From Charina bottae (taxonomy: Eukaryota; Chordata; Lepidosauria; Squamata; Charinaidae): a stretch of 64,000 nucleotides of DNA. The first letter of the stretch is position 1; the number at the start of each line of letters is the position of its first letter. The translations under genes were made by a program, and so were the position numbers. Location: contig JALMGJ010000013.1 in the NCBI GenBank assembly GCA_023362775.1, forward strand, positions 28,622,274 through 28,686,273. The letters are read 5' to 3'. Positions 54,801-64,000 of the stretch are shown here, one piece after another. The notes under the pieces are model-generated. The model saw only the letters and a program-made list of their open reading frames with translations, was not told the origin of the DNA and did not search any database.

Positions 54801-56115
54801 GCAAGGCAGAGCCGCAGACACACGGGGGTGCCAGGGTCACCTACCAGCTTGGCCAGCTTGGCTTTGGGGCCTCTCACTTCAAAGACACTGGTTCCGAGTT
54901 TGCGGGAGACATCTGCACTGGGAACCACCCGTTTCAGGCAAAAGGAGATCTTGTAGGGTTCGGCACACTTGAGGATCTGCAAGGCGTCTTCATACTTTAT
55001 GTTGTCAAAGAAAACTCTGGCACTCAGGAGCTGATCCCCTGCAAGTTGCAAGATAGGTCGGGGGGGGGGGGGAGGTTATGGCCATCATTGCAGGCTTGTG
55101 TCCCAGCCCTCCTGGTTCCAAAGATCTACTGGCGACGAGGCAGCCCTCAGTGCTCTGGCATCCCTTCTCCCAGGAAAGCTCCCTTTTAAGGTAGGAAAGC
55201 AGAAAGGTCTGACCTCGCCAAAGCCCCAGGGCAAGGCAGTGCCATCACCTTGCCCTTCGACCCCTGCTGCCCCTGTGGTCTCTGTCCACCCAGCATCGGG
55301 CCCTTCTGGATCCCTCACCTTCCTGGAGGCTCAGCGCTCGAGCAGCTGGGGAGCCCTTCAGCACACCCTTCACGAAGAGGCCTGCCCTCCCCCCACCGGC
55401 CACGCTCAGCCCCCTGGCCCCGGCCTCTGCCTCCGCCTCGACCACCACCTCCAGCAGCTCGGAGGCCTCAATGGTCTTCTGCAGAGAGAGGAGAAGAAGG
55501 AAGGGTGGGTGGGTGGGTCGTCTGCTTCCTTGGTTCCTGAGAGGGGTCTCGCTACTAGCGTTGCAATGGAACTCCGCCCGGATAAAGACTGGCTGCCCTG
55601 GACGGCTCTTTCTACAATGCTGCTTGTAATTCAAGGCAGAGCGAGCGGAAAGGCGTGGAGCATCGCTTTGCGGGGCAGGAGTGGGGAAGGCAGGATTAGG
55701 TAGGGAAGCCTGTCCAGAGTGGGCTCTCAGGCAGCAGCTGCAGAGCTGAATTTGCACCAGGAAGCGGCCCTTCCCCTGCCAAGGCTGGTCTACCTGTCCT
55801 GCCAGGTACGCCTGCTCAGTGTCAGTCCCCACCGAAGGGGGGAGAGCAGGCCAGGCTTGCCAAAGGACCCCCTCAAAGCCGCCATCTGTGCAGGGGTCCA
55901 GCCAGGGTGAAGAGGGGACCCCCCCACCTCTGAGCTCGGCTTCACTTGCTTGGCTCCGCTGGGGCCCTCCTTGGGGTTCTTACCCTAGCTGCCAAGGCAG
56001 AGGGGTCCTGGGGAGGGGGATAAAGCACAGTGGAGCCCCCCGACTGTAGGCGGAGCTCTGCAGCTCAGCGTCCGCCCACCATGCTCACCTCCATTGCCAT
56101 GAGTTGCGCTGCCAT
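48819..56115 (-). CDS. PRX: Periaxin, L-isoform, 4 coding exons
   Basis: Exons: 56089-56115 (ATG), 55319-55478, 54845-55038, 48819-53834, closing at 1798 aa. A PDZ domain spans about residues 10-100: [37 protein letters not shown] and [11 protein letters not shown]. At the start of the large exon comes a dense basic cluster, [10 protein letters not shown] (about 136-145), the nuclear-import region of L-periaxin. [16 protein letters not shown] conserved block follows. The rest is a long, low-complexity rod of degenerate repeats built on LPK, MPS, LPKF and KVP units. It ends in an Ala-rich tail. Periaxin dimerises through its PDZ domain and links the Schwann-cell membrane to the cytoskeleton via the DRP2-dystroglycan complex; it is needed for stable peripheral myelin. 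Exon structure matches mammals. The short first exon (MAAQLMAME) is assigned by donor site and phase, with less confidence. Confidence 0.93.
54707..54844 (-). CDS. PRX: Possible S-periaxin tail (retained intron)
   Basis: If the intron after exon 54845-55038 is kept, the PDZ frame continues for 45 codons and stops at 54707, giving a protein of about 172 aa. In mammals the short S-periaxin isoform arises by retention of this same intron. The extra residues are Arg/Gly-rich and not conserved with mammals as far as I can tell, so coding use is an inference. Confidence 0.35.
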   Translation of the reverse strand, partial: VGDPGTPVCLRLCLASRDPDWARGCFAARQRAPGGRGGRLRPRRR

Positions 56116-58099
56116 CTCGGGGGGGGGGGCGGCAGAAGGCTGCTCCCCTCCACTTCAGGACCACCTCCCTGGCTCGAGACTTTTCTCAGGAGGACCCGCT
56201 TTAGCACCACATGAAGGCCTGAAAGGGACGGAGAGCCTCAGACAGAGGCCACCCTTGGCGGAGCTGCAGAGCCCGGGCGCGCCAGGCCACGCGCTCTGCC
56301 AGGGGGCCGAGCCTCCCGCAAACACACGTCCCGTGTCTCTTCTGCCCTCAGCTTGAACAGCGGTGGCTGGAGCGTGAATTTGCTTTGCTGCAGCTGCACA
56401 GCCAAAAGTACCCCCGGCTCTCCCCACTGCCTCCTCCCACATGTGAGGTACCCCACGAGGTGAGGCCCCCTCCCCCTAAGAAAGAATTCTCTTCCCCTCT
56501 TCCTCCCACCTGAAGACCCATCAGGAATGACCTATCTGGGCCAGATCAGCAGGGGAACACATTCCTCTGCCCCCCCCCCCGCTAAGAACGGGGAGCAAAA
56601 GCAATCTTGGCATGATGGCTGGGGGGGGGGCTAAAACCTCCCCCTCCCCAACAGTTGCAAGTGCGCATTGGGTTGTCATGGAGCGGCCCCATCACCCTCC
56701 TTCAGGTGCCCGCAAGCACCCCCCTTGCTCCCCCCCATAAGGGCAGCCCTGCTGCTGCACAGCACTCCTTCAAACGTGCAGCTTCTTCCAGGGAGAGGAC
56801 CGGCTGATGTCTGGAGCTGACAGGCCGCTCGTTCCCTAGAGACTTTGCTGGGGACGGTGTGGAAGAGTGCCCCGAGGCCCAGAGGCAAAGGAAGCTGCCT
56901 TGGCTCCAGCAGCCACGCACCCTCCCCTGCCAGCCGCCAGGAACCCTAACTGCCAAGGGGCAGAGGACGGCTGGGTCCTGGAGTTCCTTCTGCCCCCCCG
57001 CCCCCCCGAACACCCAGCTCTGGGTCCCTCCTCCCTCTGGGGCAGAGAACGGAGGCCTGGGCAACCTTCAGAGCGGCTGCCCAACTCTCGCTAGCAGGCA
57101 GGATCGCCCGGGGCCGAGTCCGCCCGCCTTTGAACCCTTTGACGGTTCTGGCTTCGGACAGGTGAGCAGGCAGGCAGGCGGGCAGCCCTTTCCAACGTTC
57201 CTTTGGCTTAGGAAAGACGAACAGGCGCTCGCCCGACAACAGGAGGACTTGCCCGGATGGGAGAACAGCAGCAGCGAGGCATGCAGGAAGCAGAAGCAGG
57301 ACTTTTGAGAGCAGGCCTGCAGCCTGCTTGTGTGGCAAAGGAAGGGAGAGACGGCAGGTTTCCATCTGGCAAACCAGTCCTGCCGACAGCGCATTCGTTG
57401 CTGGGTGGGTTCCAGGGCTGATCGAGTCAACGCAACGATGGGCATCAGGCCAGTCGCCTGTTACCCATCTGCAAGATGGTCATATAAATTAAATAAATAA
57501 ATAAATAAAATGGGTAGAGCCGTTCAGGCACACCGCCAAACCTGGGGCTGGAAGCCCATCTCGAGGCTCCTCTCCCCCCAGCTGTAACCCCCTGCACGCT
57601 CCCCTGGAGGAGGCGAAGCTGGCTGACCCCGCAGAGCGCGGAGCAGAACGTAGGGGTGGCGAGAGAGTTTGCATCTAGCTCTGAGCTCCCTTCTAGTCCG
57701 TGGCTGGGGAGCTGCAGAAACCAAACCCTCCGCGGGGAGGGACCCTGTGGACTGCCCCCCATGCCATGGGCACACTTGCTCCCTTTCCTGCTGGAAGCCC
57801 GGCTCCGCTTTTGAGCGACAGAAATGTGGCCAGGACAAGACGGAAAAAACCTGGATTCAATTTCCCCTATTTACCAAATTATACTACTTAATGCAGTTAA
57901 CGTCATCGCTCCCTTTGTATCTAGCGCCTGTTAGGGATGTATATGCACTTGGTTGTGGTTCTAAATGTGAATAGCTGTTGTGCTGGGTTTCTCTTACCTG
58001 CTAACGTGTGTATACTGGCCTGGCTATTAAGATGCAAGCTAATTTGTGGGATAGAATTTTGCAGTGACTCTGCCTGATTTGTACCACAGCTTGGGCAAT

Positions 58100-58180
58100 C
58101 ACTGGAGGTACTACTGTTATTGTTTAAATTGGTATACCATCCAGAGTCATTGGGAGGTATACAAATAACAACCCTCAGTT
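58100..58180. repeat. Interspersed repeat fragment
   Basis: TTGGTATACCATCCAGAGTCATTGGGAGGTATACAAATAACA resembles the GCCGCCC...GACTCTGGG type of squamate repeat, diverged. Confidence 0.35.
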
Positions 58181-61100
58181 ATGTTGAATATGATAACTGG
58201 GCAGCAGCGGGGGGGGGGGCACATATGGCTTAGGACCGCTTGTTATTCCTTCCATCTGGGAAGGGGGAGCCAGTGGGAAGGCCACCCCTTGGCGCCTCAG
58301 CTTGTGGCATAGGCAGGAAGGCAGCTTCTGGAAAAGGGAGCCGGGTGCCGCCCCAAGGATGCCTTAGGGATAGCCCCCCCCTGCCCCCCCCCCGTGCATC
58401 AGCCGCGGCTCTTCTCCCGCCTCCCAGCCCAGCCCTGTTGGGACCCATGCTCCTGCTAGCACAGGACATTTCATTCCCACGCTGGACGCTGGGGACCCAC
58501 GCCACATCATTCCCCAAAAGGTCAGGGCTCCATGCCACACATTCCCAGGCCCGGGGAGACAAAGGGGCCCTGAGTCCGGCCAGGCCTCTGGGCATTGCCG
58601 GCATTCCAAGAACAATTCCTCAACGCCTCTTCGGAGGCTGCTGAAGGGCTCCTCCCCACCGCAGCAGCTGCTGAGCAGGGGCAGGGGCAGGGGCCGGGCA
58701 CAACCAGACCTGGCCTCCCGCAGGAGCACCTCTGGCCAAGCGGTGCATCGAGAGCGCAGGGAGCCTGGCTCGCCCTGCTTGCACGGCAGCCTGCGATGCG
58801 GTGCAGCTCAGAGGGCCAAGGGGACCGAGGGCAGGAGGTGAATGGACGCAATGCGCAGCCTGGCTCAGGGCAGGCAGAAGGAAGCCCTGGCAGGGCTTGG
58901 GGCAGCCCAGAGGCGTGAGCCGCTTCCTGCAAGGCTCAGCCAGGTCCCCACGGGAAGCCCTGGAGGCCAGGGCACCACCCCACGCTTCTTGGGACACTGG
59001 GACACGGCCACGGGAGGCCATTCTCGGCACGAATCCAAGTTGCCTCTTCGGCAAACAGCACAGCCCACTGAGTCCCTTAAGCACGCTGGAGCTGACGAGC
59101 AAGAGCTGAAAGCCGAGATCCGCCCCCCGCCCGGCTTCCCAGAGCACGTGCAGCAAATTAAAGCTGGACCCAATGAGGCCAGAGTGCCAGGCCGGGGCCG
59201 GGTAAAGAACCCCAGCCCCGAGCCAGCTAGAGTGAGACCCTGAGGCGCCTTCAGGAGCCCCCAGAGGTCCAGCCCCCCCCCCCCCCAATATTCCAAATAG
59301 AAGCCACAGCGGAGAGAGGTGCTCCCACTTGGAGGCCAGAGAATCGGTGGCTTGTTCGGGCCCCTCCTCCCTCTGCTCACAGGCTGCACCGTCGGGGGAG
59401 AATGCCAGGCATTCTGTGGGCTCAGCAAAACTCGAGGAGGCCAGGGCGGAACCCAGGCCGAGGCAAAGAGGTCCCAGGAAAGCGAGCTGGCCTGCCTGCA
59501 GATGGGCAGGCTAGTTGTCATTTCAGAAGGCTCTCCCCAGGCCCGAACGCTGGGCCCAACCTCCAAAAGGAGACGGGCCTTCCGAGACCGCTGGGCCTGC
59601 TGGGCATTTGTGCTGGGCAGGGATAGAACTAGGGTCTGTGTCACACATGGATTCCACGCCCCCCCCATGGGTTATTTTGTCATTTTGGCGCCCCCCCCCA
59701 GCGCGGCGCCCGGGGAACATTCCCCGCTTGCCCCCCCAGTTGCGGCCCTGGTGCTGGGCTTCCACCTACATTCCTTCAGCTCCCCCCCTGCTTCATTCAC
59801 CTGCCCCCAGAGGGCACCCTTGCCCTGGCCAGGTTACAAGGCCCCGGGGTTTGGCAGGTGCAAGGCGGCCTCATGCTCTTGGGGAGGGGGATCCGCAGGC
59901 AAAGCCAAACTGAGCCGGGGAGCAAGCGTTCAGGGGCTGCACCAGGCCACGCTGTGGTCTGAGCAGGGCCTGCTGGCTAGGAGGGTCCTCCCATCCCAAA
60001 GGACTTTTGAGCTGTGAAAATCAAGAGCAGAACAAAACTCTAAAATCAGAGACATACTAACACCTCAGATGTCAAGAGGAGCAAAAATGAAATAAAGGAA
60101 AGAGAACTTTCTCCTTCAGGAGAGATTGCCAGAATCGGGCTGCTCCCAAAGACCCATCCACCCCACCAATTTCACTCCCTGGAAGAAAGATTTGCCATTC
60201 CCATCATTCAAGGGACGGGCCGGCTGGTGACGAGGGCATTCGGCTCGAGCATCCTCTGAGAAAGGCCGCTTTGGAGTTTGCCCACCCGCCCCGCCCCGCC
60301 CCGGCATCCTGTTGCTAATTCTGGGTCCAGATCCGGGTAAACACTTAAAGCCGGATGCCCTCCACCACGGCTCAGATATCCACATATCCTTCCTTCTTGG
60401 GGGAGGCAACTCCTCTTTCGTCAGCAGGCTAAGAATGCGATGTTTTGAGAAGCCGCCTCTTTTATTTCTTAGAAAAGCAGGAGCTAAAAGCTCTAGAGAG
60501 AGCAAGCACGAAGGGTCGGACTTGGATGGGGAGAAGAAGGAAGCTGCCTCGGAGCCCTGGGTTTTAAAGATGTTCCCTTTAGGCTCAGCGGTGCGGCTGC
60601 CGAGCCAACGGGAGCCCCTGCTACACGGCTGCTGGGGAGGACGTCCACCGCCAACCCCGGGCAGCTGGGAGGCGCTGCTGAGGCCGGAGCGGAGAGCATT
60701 TCACCTGTGGGTCTTGGAGAGACCCTAAGCCTGCAGGGCAGCTTCAGATGAACAGTCGGTCGGCAGGACAAGTGTGTTTCCATAAAGAGGGAAACCCGTT
60801 CTTTGAGCCCCTCCTCCAGCTGCAGGTCAAGGCCACTGAGGCTTTCCCTCTCCAAAGCTTGACTCCGAGGATGACCGCTCAAAGCACTTGGGCCCAGGAC
60901 CTTCTTATCTCGGTTCTGGACTTCCCCCAACAGCTCCGCCCTCGGCTCCCTGATTTCCTCTGCCGGCTCTGGGCTCTGCTCTCTTTCCAGGGCTCTGCCC
61001 GTCCGGCGAAGCCAGCGGCTCTCCTCCTGGTAACTAGTCCTGTCCTTTCCCTTCCCCCAAACTGGGCAGCCCTGTTTCCGGGCCCGAGGAGGGCCTGGGC

Positions 61101-61949
61101 AGGACCAGCAGTGCCAAGACCTTTCCTCCCGTGGCCTGGATGACCCCCAGCCCATTCCCGGCACTGGACTGCCCAAAGTCCAGGTGGGGGAAGCGCCAGC
61201 CAGGACAACTGCACGGGCCCATCGGGAGGCAAAGTGGGCTTCCCCAGGGCCTGAGCGGCTCTCAGAAGAGGAACCAACTCCCTTCCAGAGCTGCAACGCC
61301 AACTCTTGCCTTCGGGGGTGAATACAGGAAGGTGAGCTGAGGAGCCTTCCTTGGGCTCCAGAGTTCTTGATCCAACCAAAGCAGGAAAACACCCTTGGCG
61401 GTCAACTGGACGCAGCTGTCCAGTTTCTGAGGAGGCTGCCACCTCTGCAAAGGAGGCTCTTCAGATCACCGCCAGCTGGGCTGCAATTCTGAGCCAAGGC
61501 TGCCTGCTCCCCCCGGGAGGTGCCAGTGGGACAGGCTCCTTCCGCCAAGGGTGTTAAGGAAGAGGGTGGTCAGGATGTGGCCAGGGATGGGGAAGAAAGG
61601 AAGGAGGGATCGCAGTAGCCCCTTTTCAGGGCAAGAAGAGCTACAGTCCCACTCCAGATGTCCTCCCGTGGACTTCAGACAGTACAAGAGTGACCTTTGC
61701 CCCTGCACTGGCCTCCCATGCCCCAGAATCTGCCTGTGCCATTTCTTTTAATGTTCAGGAGATGGTGAAGACAAGGGTGACTCTGGGCATGTGCAGGAGG
61801 GGGCTTTGTTCACACAGTCCCTCTGTAGCAAGGCACCATTGGCAGAGGGTGAGCTTCCGGCTCACTCTTGCGAGAAGTCCACTGCTGCTAATGCAAGGCC
61901 CTCCTGAAAGCGGAGAGAAAATCATCCACGCGCCTCAGAGATAAGAAGA

Positions 61950-62420
61950 ATCTCTCTCCATGGTGCAAATAAGCAGAAAGGGGTTGTGAGCAGCTCTCAG
62001 GCCAGAAGCCTCGAAAAATCCCTCAGCAGACACCCCTCTAGGCAGCCTTCCCCCCCCCCCCCGGAAGGGGTAACCAGGCTTCTTCCATTCATTATCATTG
62101 GCGATCACTCGTAGCCGAGTAAGATTGTCTTCCAGGGGTAAAATCTTAACAGTGGATCCGTAAGTGGCTGTAAAGGCCAATTCTGGATCCGCACAACCTC
62201 CCACAATGAGGGCGTAGGTTTCCGGGTGGGAGACGGTCATGATGAGGGTTTGCCTGACATGCCTTCCTTTTAGCTCTTTTCTCCCTTTTGCCCTGTACTC
62301 GTGCTTCTTCAAAGTCCATAGCGCCTTTAATAAAGGCTGACCTCCAATTGAAACGCTCATGAGTTAGGGCTTCCCAGTTCGCCAGAGAAAATGGAAGCCG
62401 CCCCAGGACCCTCGCCATTC
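61950..62420 (-). mobile_element. Old retroelement-like fragment with zinc-finger-like remnant
   Basis: One minus-strand frame reads HCGRLCGSRIGLYSHLRIHC, the CxxxC...SRIGLxSHxRxH pattern that ends the ORF of some non-LTR retroelements. Upstream in the same region are sequences such as LTHERFNWRSAFIKGAMDFE. The frame is not intact, so a dead repeat is more likely than a host gene. Family not determined. Confidence 0.4.
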
Positions 62421-63149
62421 TCATTCGGTCTCGGCTTCTTCTCTGCCTGGGTATCTACCAGTAACGTCTGTCTCGGAACCTGCAGGCAAACTGAGCCACT
62501 GAAGGAGTTGTGCCACCCAGAACCTGGGCTCACAAGTGAAGTGCAGGCTCGCGTGGCTACACATATGGTTAACAGGGAAGCACATTTGTCCTCAGAGAGC
62601 ACCTATTTCCCAAAGTGGCACGAACAGCAGCCACCGCCACGACCATCATGAAAAAATCTGCGAGTTCCCTCGCATGGGTTGTCACGAGCCATGCAGCGCC
62701 AGGGAGACTCCACTCGACTCGACTCGTGAAGCAGAGCCCAGGGGCCTGTGGCCACCTGGCCTCCAGGTAAGCGTAGCCAGGGGCCGGGAAAGAAGGTCTC
62801 AGGCAGCCCAGCCAGCTCTCCAAGCCAGCAGGAGCGGCTTGTGCGTCCCCTCCGCCTCCCAGCCAGCCGCTGCCACGGACCGGAGAGCCACCCTCCCGTT
62901 AGCTCCTTTCCAAGAGCAGGAGGCCGGTTCGGAGCCTGCAGAAAGCCTGCCTGCTGCCCGGCCACTGCAGCACCTACAGGCAGAACCACACAGAAACCAC
63001 CAACCCTTGGCTGCCATCTGGGGTTGGTTCGGATTCTTGCAGCCCAGAACTGGTGCCCCGAACGAAGCCAAGGACAGGAAGAAAAGCAAGCTAACGAGCA
63101 AAGCTGGAAGAAACGTCGTGGACCCAGTGGCTCCGGGGCACTTGGCAGA

Positions 63150-64000
63150 TTTAGAATGAGAAAGCGGGAGCCCTCCAAACTGGAGCTGGGCCGGGCTCGG
63201 CAAGGTCCTTCATCCCCGCCCCCCCCCCCGCCCCCGCGATTCCGCGACCTTGGCTTTCCCTGGGCCGCCGGGCAGCCCAAGAGGCTGCGGCTCCCCAGCC
63301 GATGTCCGAGGGGACGGGGGCTGGCGGGGCCAACCGGGAGAAACCTGGCGGCGCGCCCTCTCCTGTGGCCCGGCCGGGAAGAGCGCAGAGGCTCGACAAA
63401 AGCCGCCAAGTTGCAGACTCGCTCCAGCCGGCTCCTCCAGCCAGCAGGTCTCGAGGGCCCACCTGCCCGCGGGAGTCCGACGCCGCGCCCCCTCCTCTTC
63501 CGCGCTCGGCCGCTTCCAGCGAGCCAGGCAGGGGAAGGGGCCGGGGCCCTCGGCGGGCGTGAGGCAGAGCAGCCGGAGAGTCCTACCCCCCGCCCCCCGA
63601 GACGAGAGCCGCTCCGATTTCTCCCGAGGGGCGCCGCGCTGCCGCAGAGCGGGCCGGCTGGTGGAACAGGGCAAGCCGCGAGGGGCCGGCGCCTTCGGAC
63701 CTACCCGACCCGTTCTTGCGCTCCGCTCCCCAAGGCTCAACCGCCGGTCTGGCAGACGCGCTGCGGGCGCGGTCAAGCAGGAAGGGGCCGACCCTCCATC
63801 CCGTGGGCGTCCAAGGCGGCCGCGGCCGGGCCAGGGCAGGGCCTGGGCGGCGACGGGCCGGGACCGAGCCAGCCCCGCCCAGAGAGGAGTTGCTGCGACA
63901 GAAGCCGCCCCTCGCCTGCCTCCCCGAAATAGGTCCACCTCCGAGGCCGCCGAGCGCGCGGAGGCGGCGGCGGGAGGTCGCGATCCGCCAAGCGGAATCA
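63150..64000. promoter_or_regulatory. CpG island at the right edge
   Basis: Very CpG-rich to the end of the window, with open frames on both strands due to composition. It is likely a promoter: either a distal PRX start site or that of the next gene to the right. Direction cannot be decided from the window. Confidence 0.5.

Larger units (their letters stand above)
56116..63150. other. PRX 5' region, no recognised protein gene
   Basis: Seven kilobases upstream of the PRX ATG. Non-coding PRX 5' exons may lie here. Open frames on both strands show no conserved motif and follow GC-rich composition. Diverged repeat fragments occur at 57480-57510 (AAAT-rich) and 58100-58180, and an old retroelement-like fragment at 61950-62420. 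In human the next genes are SERTAD1 and SERTAD3; no SERTA domain was found. Confidence 0.4.

Noticed and set aside
60493..61392. Minus-strand 299-codon frame upstream of PRX
   Set aside because: No conserved domain, no splice logic, and overlapping frames of similar length on both strands.
62748..63932. Plus-strand frame of 394 codons near the right edge
   Set aside because: Compositional frame in a CpG island, Pro/Arg-rich, no recognisable domain.

Overview
The window looks like a GC-rich, gene-dense piece of a vertebrate chromosome, most likely from a squamate reptile (lizard or snake). Three things point that way. The genes are split by GT-AG introns and are most similar to tetrapod proteins. 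The interspersed repeats include BovB/RTE and CR1 LINE tails, a Penelope-like element, a hAT element and an endogenous retrovirus, a mix typical of squamates. Gene order matches human 19q13.2 (CCNP, AKT2, C19orf47, PLD3, HIPK4, PRX). Identification rests on reading translations by eye; no database search was run.

All six genes lie on the minus strand, so read right to left. From the left edge: CCNP (cyclin P, 218-3799, last bases beyond the window); a degenerate endogenous retrovirus (about 4200-7459); AKT2 (13 coding exons, 10736-16599, with a 3.1 kb 3' UTR down to about 7620 and a non-coding first exon in a CpG island near 21 kb); C19orf47 (8 coding exons, 23173-30476); PLD3 (11 coding exons, 31189-39097, CpG-island promoter at about 40.3-42.1 kb); HIPK4 (two coding exons, 42843-46058); PRX (periaxin, 48819-56115, with a 5.0 kb last coding exon). 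The spliced frames close without a gap: AKT2 484 aa, C19orf47 396 aa, PLD3 532 aa, HIPK4 608 aa, PRX 1798 aa, and CCNP about 303 aa to the window edge. From 56.1 to 64 kb I see no protein gene, only repeats, an old retroelement-like fragment at about 61.95-62.42 kb and a CpG island from 63.15 kb to the end.

The genes do not form one pathway. AKT2 is a growth-factor and insulin signalling kinase, PLD3 a lysosomal exonuclease/phospholipase-like enzyme, HIPK4 a kinase known mainly from testis, PRX a Schwann-cell scaffold, CCNP a poorly studied cyclin, and C19orf47 a SAM-domain protein of unknown role. Packing is tight: C19orf47 ends about 0.4 kb upstream of AKT2 exon 1, and PLD3 ends about 0.4 kb upstream of the C19orf47 start codon.

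The most unusual structure is in the last C19orf47 intron. It is a 744-bp insertion (25221-25964) flanked by a perfect 14-bp direct repeat and built of two inverted arms of about 300 bp. Each arm carries a hammerhead-ribozyme-like core, as expected of a Penelope-like element, and the insertion may sit inside an older LTR. Other points of note are a GC-AG intron in C19orf47, PLD3 lying on the same strand as its neighbours (opposite to my recollection of human), a HIPK4 kinase domain carried on one exon, and a trinucleotide repeat that forms the polypyrimidine tract of the last PLD3 intron.
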